In this document: positions 48,026-60,000 of the stretch, piece after piece
Position numbering within the stretch: position 1 is the stretch's first letter
How the letters are laid out: every line of letters starts with the position of its first letter
From: Apostichopus japonicus
Taxonomy: Eukaryota; Echinodermata; Holothuroidea; Aspidochirotida; Stichopodidae
Length of the DNA: 64,000 bases
NCBI RefSeq assembly: GCF_037975245.1
Contig: NC_092575.1
Coordinates: 23,097,341 to 23,161,340, forward strand
Direction: 5' to 3'
Notes under the pieces: generated by a model
The model's input: only the letters and a program-made list of their open reading frames with translations
What the model was told of the DNA's origin: nothing
Database searches by the model: none
Made by a program: the position numbers and the translations under genes

Positions 48026-51000
48026 GTAAATATACTGTTAGATGATGATCGCCAACACATGACGAGTCTTCATCACGTTGTTACCCGTTACGCGAAACTA
48101 AACTTCGTAGTCACATAACCTGCACTTTCTACAGTAGCTAAGCCCTATGCCTAGCGGTACAGGGTAACAGCTCCAACCGTACCTCTGAACAAGCAGTGTT
48201 ATTGAACATTTGGTACTAATTTAGAATCCGTACCAATCGACCCTACTTCCTAACCCCTAACCCTATACCCTACTTCCTTACCCTAACCCCTAACCATATT
48301 CCCTACTTCCTAACCCTAATTCCTAACCCCTAACCCTACTCCTTAACCCTACTTTCTAACCCCTAACCTTATTCTGCCGATTCAAACTAAGGTTTCCCAT
48401 TCATATGGTATGGATTCTAAAGTTAGGCCGAACATTTTGCTACAAATATATTTCTTTCGCGTTCAGTTACACCGATCGCATCAAACCAATTTCACCTTCC
48501 TATGATTGAGAATGGTACCACTTGAAGCCAGGCTTGGGGCGATTACATCTGAATGTAATCGATTACGATTACGATGACTTGAGAATGTATGATTACGATT
48601 ACAGCCTAAAGTTGAAGTAGTCGATTACGATTACAATGTAATGTGATTACAATCATGATTACATTGTGGTTACTTGCACAATCCTCTGCATATCTGTTTA
48701 ATATAACTCTCTGCCGGGAAATAGGGCAATGAAATAGGGCAAAGGAAGGGCATTTACAGTATATACGGACAAAATTGTGGAAGTATATCTACAATTCCTA
48801 CCAGGCATTACACATTTATGCCTTAACACGTTTAAGATGTGTAACCCATAAGTCCAGTAAAAAATACAATTTAAACAGACAATTAAACAGACAACCAGTT
48901 GTGTATGCAGAAGGATTGTGAACGCTGAGAGGCAGCAAACGCTGAGAGGCAGAATAATTCAGGTGATAAAAAATCCTTGAAAATGGCGATCAAATCCCCA
49001 GTACTAAGTTTATTGTGCTAGAGAATTCTAGAAGCAGGAGCACTTCTTTGGTCACACTAAAAGCCAATAGTAAGAATTAGTTTTAATCATTTCTACTAAT
49101 TTTGCCCTTCTCATTCAAATTTCACTGTATCATAAATGTAATACAATTACGATTACTTTGCCCTTGTAATCGATTACGATTACTTTGTAATTTTCACAAA
49201 AGTAATCGATTACGATTACTTCAAAATGTAATCGATTGTAATCGATTACATTACTTAAAAATGTAATCGATTGTAATCGATTACGATTACTGATTACGAT
49301 TACCCCAAGCCTGCTTGAAGCTGCTGTCTAAATTAATTTAGTAAACTGTGTTATTACATTTTGGGTTTAATAGGGTCACCCATAGCCTTACATATCCTAC
49401 ATTAATTTATTTCTGGTTTAAAATAGTAAATTAGGCCTTAAATTTGGAGACAATATTGAGTATTCACATGATAAAATGAGCATTTTAAGAATGACAACTG
49501 GCTGTGAACATATATATTCCTTAGGAACACAGGTTTCATTGCCATACTGTATGTAGTCCTCTGGGCACAACTCCAAAGCAAAACTAAATCTCAACTGGCA
49601 TAATCATTCAAAGCTTGTCAAAATCCACTAAAGCCTATTGTACTTTTACTAGGACTTTATACTATCTTTTTGTAATGCGACGCTTCCAGGCATTGAATAA
49701 TATGTAAGCAGTACCCTGGAACATGAATACAAAAGTTCATGTGTGACCCTCTGTGATGGCCATAGTGATGTTGTGTAATGCAACATCCAGAATTTCTCCA
49801 GACTGGCATTTTTGCTGAATAAATAGAACTTTGTAATGCAAGGACTGAAGATGGAATGGTGAACCCTTTCTTGTGGAGCAAGCACAGTACATGCCTTGTT
49901 TTGTGTGCATGTGTGTGTTTTGTACTGTGTCTGCTTAAAAGTTAGTGGACACATGAAAAAGTAAGATCCTTACCGTATACTATGGTCCCAATTTCAATAG
50001 GGTCGTCATGGAATGCAAACCCAACCACCATTGTAAAAACCATAGGGACGTTTGTCATCAGCAGAAGAAACTGTTGACTGTGCACTTAAGAGATATCATG
50101 ATTGAAAGTCATCACATGATCACATCACTGCAATTTTTGTCACAGTGTGATATCAAAGTGCCGCCTCATAGGTTGCACCTTTTAGGTCTGGCACTATGTT
50201 ATTCATGTATGTACACAACATTTAAACATTATTATCAAAATACATAGGATGGGATTGTGACTAAAAGGTGAATCATGATTCAGTTTACAGGTTTCAGTAT
50301 GTTTCCTCTACATACCTGTCTAGTCTGCCAGAGTAGTGTTTCCGGGTATAGTCCATGCGCTCACAAGTTTTATGCTTTGTCGTTGATGAACCTTGTGATT
50401 TTATGTAATTTTATGTGATTTAATGTGATATTATGCCTCTTCTTTGACCCTCATCAAACTGTTGTATTTACATATTTCGCTCTCTAGAAGATGATGAAGA
50501 AGATGAGAAGACCAAGAAGGACAAAAATTCAAAGTCTAAACAGAACCAAGTGACCAAAAAGCAGTTGAAAGCTCTAGCTATGAAAGAATCCAAGCAGCAA
50601 GGCAATAAAAAGCACAACTTTGATCATCCACTCCTGGTGACATCTTTGAAGGAACACAGTCAAAACATATTGAACTTTGACTTCAGTATCAATGGAAAAT
50701 ATCTTGCATCATGCTCTGAAGGTAAGAGTAAAGCTGGTTTTTAATTTCCAAGTTGTTTACGAATCATTGAAATTGACACATGTATAGGAAATTGATGAAT
50801 ATTGAGGAATAAGAGAAAATGTTAAAGTGAAAAGTTTTTTATGCTGGAGCAGTTGGTTGTGTTCAGACAGGTTAAGCACTGGAACTCAACATGGAGCTGT
50901 AACAACCTATCACAGATTTGTTTTCTTGTTAGGTGAAACAATTGTTAGTTTTAATGTTAGTTTTTTTAAACCAGAAATATCTCCACCAGGAGTCTAGCCA

Positions 51001-54000
51001 TATTATCTGCAACTGACCTGTGGACTATAGATGTCAGTTTCATTTTGCTTTCAGCTAGTTACAGTGATACTTTCTGTAGCATGGTGGGAGGGGGAGTAAA
51101 GTAGAAAATATTTAAATTATAATCATATCGCATTGGCAATGAATAACACATTTACCAATTAATTCATTAATACTTGGGACTGTAGAACTTTTTTCATTTT
51201 CACTTTGCTTTCAGTCACAGTGCGGTAGTTACAATTAATCTTTCCGTACCATGTCAGTAGAGGGAGCAAGCAGTTCAGAAATGATAAATAACATTTATGT
51301 ACCATTCATTGATTGACAATGGAAATGAATGAAGTTTTATAGATATTTTATTTTTGTCTCTCAGATAGAACGGTACGGTTATGGAGCATCAAAGATTTTA
51401 AGGAGAAGCAGCACAAGTAAGATTTAATTAGTGTTTTCCGGGGAAAAATTTAATGCATCAAACTTTGCACTGCATCCGTGAACACACTGTTTGAGAAACA
51501 AAACAATTCTTAATGAAAATTTTTTTTCCTTTTACCAAATTTTATTTGGGGTCAATAGATTTTATTTCGAACTAAGTCCCTTCATACTTGAGTCATTTTT
51601 AATGCAAAATAGAAGAAGAAAGGACTTGTTATTGACAAAAGAAAAATATGAAAATGGTAGAATCATACCATATGGAGAATTTACTGTAGTTCTATTTTTG
51701 CAAAAAAAAATTGTACCCATTAGTAATAAACGTTATAGACCGAGAACAACACTCAATATATATTCTGAAATATATTTCACAGGAAGATATGCATTTGAAA
51801 ATACCACATGATTACAGAGTTTGCAATGTGCTAATTAAAGCTTACATTTGTGCCTGTAGGAAAGAAAGTTGGTGCATTTATGTTAGTCACAACACTACAA
51901 TAGAATATAGACTTCAAACATCAAAAGTCACATGCATTGCTCATCATTTGTAAGCCAAATGTCAAATCATGGAGCATTACCCAACTTGGGTTACAAAAAC
52001 TTTATTTTCAAAAATTATCATCTGCATTTTTTAATGGTTTCTGATGATGAAGATAGATTAAGATTTTAGCACCAATTCCATGGTCAAAGCTACTGTAGCC
52101 TCCACGCATTCTAAACATAAATTATTAGGGGTGAGGAGGAGGGGGGGGCGATGTTTTGTGGGATTTGGCACAGTCCCCATGGAAGATCCTGGGTCCTGAC
52201 CTCATCTGTGTTAATGTTGGCATGCTCCATTTACTGTATAAATGAAAACAGTAAAATACGTTTGCTTCTATGAAAATAGACAGTTTGGATGTGGGATGTT
52301 GGAATATCCACCTATAAATATGTAATATAATTGCATTATTATGTCGCTTTCATTTAAATCCTTTTATGGCCAACTGGCCTTCTTATTTCACAGAACAATG
52401 AGAGGAAATGTTGAATACGACCATGCAACCAGAGTGAAATTCAGTCCTGACTGCAAGTAAGTTTTTGTAGTTTTCAGAGCAGTTTTTTATGAATTTGCTT
52501 ATCAATTTTTATACCACATGCTATGCCAAATAAGACAGAGCTCTCATATTGTTTAAGACTGCAAACGGTCAAACTTCTGTAAGACAGACTCCAAGATTTA
52601 GTTCTGCAAATGACGATTTTAATGGTTCCATTGGTTCTGAACATTTCATCGCTCTGGACTCTTTTCATGATAGTCTTAATCGCACCTCCAACCCGAATGG
52701 CAAAAATGTCAAGAAAAATGTACTTTTAATTCATTATTTAAAAATAAAAAACAAGACCAGTCAAGATAATCAAGATCATTTTTAAACATTTTAGAAAGTT
52801 ATCTGAACAAAATACTTTAATGCAAATAAACTGCTCTTGGAAAATGTTGCAACACATGAACACATCTCGACTTGGCCTTTTTGGCTCAATCAATTATGAC
52901 GTTGGCTGCTCTTGTTGGGGTTGATTGCAAGTGTTCATTCATTGTTTTAGCTTCTCAATCACGAAAATTTGCTTTTAACTTCATGCAAACGCCACAGTAT
53001 CTAATATCCATGGATGGCATCATTCACAAATTCCCCTTGACAAATTATTAATGCATCATAAGCTTTTTATAGTTTATATATTCCTCTTGATTCTCAAAGA
53101 GTCGACATCATCGTGCAGCAAGAGTGGTAGAGCCTCCTTGACGTTGAAAGGGGCATTTCTCATAGAAATACAATCTCTACTAAAAGTAGTGGTTTTTAAT
53201 GGTCCATAACATGTTAAAATCAGTTTTGTGCCTACAGCTATCCTTCAAATGGACCTCAGTTCCAGCCAGCATACAATGCACGATGAGTGATTCTACCCAA
53301 CAGATTTCCATAGAACAATACAGTCATGATTTAGCTCATCACGAAGATAGCACAAGTGACAGTCTTACACCTTTAGATTTAAAATATATCTTTGATGATA
53401 CAATTGGTTTTTTTCTTACTTCAACTGGTAACCCTGACTGCAGCAATGACAGCTCCCCCTCCCCTACCCCATCCCCCCTCCCCCACCCACAAGCATCATG
53501 ATATGATTTGTTTTGTCACTTTGCTGCAGAAATGATACGTCTACATTCCTCGTTTGTTTGTATTTATTTTAGAGCATATATCGTCAGTTTGGCCAACGGT
53601 AATTGTATCAGAGTTTACAAGATTGGCAAGAAAGAAGACGGATCTGCTGGAATATCTCCTGCAGTGGAATTTGAAAAGGTACGATCAGTTAACAAGCTTA
53701 AAAATATTGTCTCCTTAATATATCTGTAAAAATTATCCTTTTTGCTTTCACTTACTCATATTACCTAACATGGGACCTCAGAGTTATACTCACAAAAATT
53801 GTGGCATTTTTGCCTCAGTTAAATCTAGGATAAATTCATGATAAATAAAGCTGGATCACTAGATCAAGGATTTTCATTTAAAATGGGCCAGAGAAAAATG
53901 TTGGTTGGAGCAAATAGCCAGACAATATCAAATTCTAACCACAATTACATGAAGATTGAACTACATGCAGGGGTAGGCCAGTAAGATGAGGAAGCCATCA

Positions 54001-57000
54001 CGGTCGACATACACGATCACTTAATAGTGCAAATTTGTGAGTCATTTTATTTTCTTGGCAGGCCAGATTGAAGTATTTTGCTAGTCAGGGTTGGCCAAGA
54101 GGTTGCCTATTGAGTAACCCCTGCTCTAGAAAGTCACTAAATGTTATCCTATTTGCTATAGCAGTAAGAGCTATGAATGGATTAGAGTAGTTGTATCACA
54201 AGTTGATTATTTTCATTTTGTGGTCTGTGGTAGTTGATTGCACCCTTTTACTTTCTCACAGTCGGCATGCAAGGGATACATGACAGATCCAATGAAAGAG
54301 CTCAAATGAAAAGCAACAAACACCCACATGAAGATCGATAGAGTACTTCAGAGGTTTTGCTATCTCAACAACAACCTAAATATATTACTTACTTACTTAA
54401 TTATTAATTATTTAATTAATTACTTAGTCTTTGGTCACAGACTGCCACATGTGTAGTCTGATCTTTAAAACAATTTTCATTGTTCTCTGTCTCTATCTGC
54501 TTCAGAAAACGGACAACGACATTATAGGAATTGGAGTTGGATCGGGTTCCCATGGCAACTTTATCATGTCTGCCTACAATAATACTACAATCCATATATG
54601 GGACACCAGAGGTAAAATGCTTTACATTTTCTGATGTGATGTGTCAGGAATAGGACCACGTAGGTGGCATGAGCATGTTATACTTCTCCAGTTGAGTGAT
54701 AGAGTCACAAACATGCATCAGTAGTGCACAGTCTTGTCATGGTACCAGAGAACTAATAATGAGTTGCCAGATTGAATATCCCACTTCAAACATTTAAGAA
54801 ACTTTCAAATTATTTTACTCTCATCATTCATTATATTTGGCAGAGGATTTGACCAAATTCACAATACTGACTGTACTGTTACCGGTCATTTTCTTATTTA
54901 TCATCTATTTCATATTCCACATGCTTAGTTTGAATTATAAATTGAAAAGGAAATTACTTAAAAAGAACAAGCAGTCGATTTCTTGATAACATTTTTTCTT
55001 CCAATTGTTGAATTACTGATACCAATTGACAAATTCCAAAATGCCAAATTTTCCTTGAAATCTCTTCCCTTTTCACTTTCTGGAATACATAAAATGAAAT
55101 GAAAGTGTCATCCCATGTAACATGGTATGCAAAGTATTAAGGGCTTTCAATTCAACAAATTTTGAACTGAATTAAGTTTTCTTGCTACATAGAATCTGAG
55201 CAGGTTTCCAGAGAAATTAAAACATTTCTGTAATAGTTCTTTCTAAAATGCTGTGTTAGGATATGCTGATATGCAAAATGTTTGTTTGTATTCAAAGTAA
55301 CAAATAGGTAACCTGTTTTCTGGGCTGTGTCGGGTAAATATTGTAAATATATAAAAGTTAGAGGGCCTGATGTTCCTGTCGTAGCAGGAGCTTCTTCGGA
55401 GTCTAACTGAAATGGAAGCAGAGCAAGAAAACATTTATATAAGTGACAGACATATTCTTTAATTGTTTCACCTAGTTCTAGTAATGTACATAGTTTTAAC
55501 GCTTTCTTGATGTGCAATCTTTTGAACATCTTATCTATCACGGTTTTCATATTCTTTAATTGTTTCACCTAATTCTAGTAATTTACATAGTTTTAACGCT
55601 TTCTTGTTGTGCAATCTTTTGAACATCTTATCTATCACGGTTTTCATATTCTTTAATTGTTTCACCTAGTTCTAGTAATGTACATAGTTTTAACGCTTTC
55701 TTGTTGTGCAATCATTTCAACATCTTATCTATCATGGTTTTCATATTTATTTATTTTTAGTTTGACATGTGTACTCCTTTTTATAAATATGCTACAGTAT
55801 ATTTATACTGGTTTCCATAAATGAAATGAAATGAAAAATGAAGACAGTTAAATTGGACCATTGGACAAAGAATAGAACAGATTAAGACAATGAGTATACC
55901 TGTTGTAAAGTTTAATACAATTTAAAAAAGGCAACGAAACTTTTTGTTCCTACTTGGCCGACTGGGAAAATAAGAAAGATAGCATTTTAGATTCCTGCAG
56001 TGTTAATTCACATTTCCTTACTAATTTTTCACAGAAGTTTTGCTTCTGCAGTAGGATAAAATACGGCGTATAAACATACTATCTTTTTTGAAACGTTTGA
56101 ATACCTTGAGACTTAGCTATGATGTTTTGTTCAACTCACTGTTGTGTTCAAATCGGCTTTAATAGTAAAAACTTGACCGCGGCTGTGAATGTAACTGTAT
56201 AGCTTGGAGGGTGGTTTGGAGAGAGTGTGCTCTCAAGTGTGACTCATTATCTGCTTGTGGCTGTGCTAATTATAGCCGCGGAAAAATCCACCGGCCCGGA
56301 CATGGCGGTTAGATTTGCGAGGCTTCCCTTAGTAAGGTTTGGTGTATTTGATTTCTGAAGTTAGGTCTATTGAATACCTATGAGAAACGGAGAGAAGAAA
56401 CCCAGATTGAATTAATTGCTGTCATGAAGTAGATAGCTCAAACTGGTTTTCTCTGATATTCCTCTTATTTTTGCAACATCATAAATGGTTCAAATGCGTA
56501 AACTTGGCAAACCCTGAAAGCTATCCTTTATTGGATTGGATAACATTTCTATAATCAGTTGTAAAATTGCTTTTTTTTATTATTTTTTTATTTTATTTAT
56601 TTATTTAAAAAAACAAGATGATTAGAATAGTTGGAAATAAAGGTCAGCTAGCCTACATTCACTACATCACACCTATGAGGTGAAGTAAAGTTTAATGCTT
56701 TCAAAAGTTAAACTGTATATCCTCTGAGATTTTCAAAACAGCCCTTGGTCCTATCTACAGCTTTCTTTTAATATATTAATTCCCTGTTTCACTTTGTAAT
56801 ACCATGACACATGTTAAGTTTGTGGGTCTTGAATTAAAGTATGTTGTCCCCACGCTTATCGATATTCGTGTCACGTGTACGATGAGTGTAGTGTTTCCGT
56901 AAACTTAACAACCGAGCTCGCAAGAAGGCCTCTCTCTGAGTGATCAGGATAGGGTATCATTAAGAGAAGAGCAACATGTAAATCTCTAGGTCTGAGCAGG

Positions 57001-60000
57001 TGATACATGTTTTTAAGCACGCTATAACGGCTCCAGTTACAGGTATGAGATCATTGAGAGATGCTCTAGGGTGTGTCGCACTAAAAGGAGGTCTACCTGA
57101 CTAGTTGAAATACTTGCGTGTCCTGTTTTTGTCTGCTCCAATATATCTTCTTTACAGGTGAACCAGTCTAATGGAAAGGCTGGCTGCAGAAAAAGTGAAC
57201 CAATAATTGAAAGAAGATCAAAGCTTTGATGAGGGTTTTTGTTTTGTTCAGTTAGTTTTATTTTGTAATTTCTTTGCCAAACAAACTTTAAATTATTAAT
57301 TTTCTTAAACATATATTGCCATTGGACGGAGTTTGAGCTATTTTGCCACAATGTTATCTTTTTTTGTCTACAGGTGAGCTGCTCTCGACCATTGACACTC
57401 ATCAAATGAGCCACAATCATGCTGCCGTTTCACCCTGCGGCAGATTTGTCGCATCTTGCGGTGAGTTCACTCTAGGGCAGAGTTGCTTGATTAGTTTGCC
57501 ACGAGGGGCAGAGAGAAAAAAAGCCCATTTATTTGAGCAAAGTACCAAAGATTGCATAAAATCTCACTATATAATCAGTAGGTTTGCCCAGTCCTATGGC
57601 CTTAACAGACTGCATATGCATTTCAGGCATGACTGTGTTCTGATTTTCTGCGATGACCATACCAGAACTTTTCTTGCAGACTGTATTCGGCCCGCGGGTC
57701 AACCATTGATAAACACCTACCGTACTCAAAGAGACTGGTAGATGATTGAGATCAAAACTAGAAACATATATTGTTGGTTACTCTGTCATTTTCGTGTAGT
57801 ATGTTTTTATACACTATGAGAGAATATGCGAAAAGTATATTTTAGTTTTATCAAGTTAACTGCCAAAAAACCAAGGCCAACCTCTTTATCAGTGGCCACG
57901 AGGTGTTCATCTTCCATGAGCTTCAGTTTGAAACCAATTCCAGCCTCTGTATCAGTGAGGTGTTCACCTTCCGTGAGCTTCAGTTTGAGCCATGTCACAG
58001 TGTTCCTCGATAGTTACCAGTTTTTGCATTGAGGAGCCTCAGCTGCTCAGGAAATTTTGAACATAACATTGGACTATCTTTGATTCTTATCGATGTCCCA
58101 ACGTAAATCAGGAAATACCATAATTTATCAGCTATAGCATGGCAAAATGCTATGCCAAAAGTGGCCCAGCTGCTACAAAAATGCAAAGATAACTGTTTTC
58201 TTACTCAAATCCTCAGTAATTTCAGTGTTTATGATGTCTTCTGTAAAAGCCACAAAAAAGCTATGCAAGATTAAAAATAACTTGCTGAAAATGTTTGTTG
58301 GACACCTCACACTAGTCCTTTAGATACCTTCCTTTCTAATTGTATTTATTGATATGTTTCATCAGCATTTAATTACCATGTATTTCAGAAGTCATGATGA
58401 TGCGATTTGTTTTTCCTTTCTCCCCTCTTGGAGAAATTATTTATACATTATGAGGAGAAAGCTTCCGTAACTTTTCTGATCTTCTTGTATCACAGTGTTG
58501 TCAGATACCTTCATAAAATTACCTTAAAGTTTAAATAATCATATCACATATATGTGTCATGTTTTTGGATTTCTTTGTTATGTACATTTAGGCAGAGCTT
58601 ATCTCCAAAATATTTTAAGTCGGTAATAAATTTCATAATTTTATCTGTATATCTCGCTGTTGGTTGTCACAAATGATCCATAAAAATTGGAAGTAAATGT
58701 TTTAAGACAAGCTGATTAGTGTCATGGTTTTTAATCTAACAAGCTTTCGTTGTATCTCCCTCTGTATTTGTCCTACAGGTTTCACTCCTGATGTTAAAAT
58801 TTTTGAGGTCGTCTTTGACAAAAGTGGAGGATTTAAGGAAGTGAAGAGAGCGATGGACCTTAAAGGGCACAAAGCTAGCGTATATCATTTCTCATTTAAC
58901 TTAGATTCTTCCAGGTAAGTGATAGTTGTCATCATGTCATCCCAAAATAGGTTACGGAGATGAGTTGCAAATGTCTCAGTGTACTATGGACCAGTGTCCA
59001 ACACTCCTCGCAGCCTCCTTGCACCCCCCCTCCTCCCCGGCTCTTCCTCTCTCTTTGTTTTGAAAACCTTCAACTTGAATCTTTAGAGTACAGAACAGAG
59101 CTCAATGCTATCATAATAAATTGTTGTTTGAGCCTGTACTCCAAAATAATTGTATCAACCTACCTGTATTATCCCTGTAGAGAATAAGTAGAAGAAAACT
59201 ATGGACCAGTGTCCAACACTCCTCACAGCCCCCTTGCACCCCTTCCCCCCCCCCCCACGGCTCCTTCTCTCTCTTCATTTTGAAAACCTTCAACTTGAAT
59301 CATTAGAGTACAGAATAAATGTACAGGACAGAGCTCAATGCTGTCATAAATTGTTGTTTGAGCCTGTTGTCTATAATAACTGTATCAACCTACCTGTGTT
59401 ATCCCTGTAGAGAATAAAGTAAAAGAAAACTATGGACCAGTGTCCAACACTCCTCACAGCCCCCTTGCATCCCCCACAGCTCCTTCTCTCTCTTCATTTT
59501 GAAAACCTTCAACTTGAATCATTAGAGTACAGAATAAATGTACAGAGAAGAACTCTATGTTGTCATAATAAATTGTTGTTTGAGCCTGTAGTCTATAATA
59601 ACTGTATCACCCTACCTGTATTATCCCTGTAGAGAATAAAGTAAAAGAAAACTATGGACCAGTGTCCAACACTCCTCACAGCCCCCTTGCATCCCCCACA
59701 GCTCCTTCTCTCTCTTCATTTTGAAAACCTTCAACTTGAATCATTAGATTACAGAATAAATGTACAGAGAAGAACTCTATGTTGTCATAATAAATTGTTG
59801 TTTGAGCCTGTAGTCTATAATAACTGTATCACCCTACCTGTATTATCCCTGTAGAGAATAAGTAAAAGAAAAATATGGACCAGTGTCCAACACTCCTCAC
59901 AGCCCCCTTGCATCCCCCACAGCTCCTTCTCTCTCTTCATTTTGAAAACCTTCAACTTGAATCATTAGAGTACAGAATAAATGTACAGAACAGAACTCAA

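Noticed and set aside
57343-57741. 132-codon ORF as a stand-alone gene
   Set aside because: Only its 57374-57460 portion is coding (TBL2 exon 7). The rest is intron read-through past a strong GTGAGT donor.
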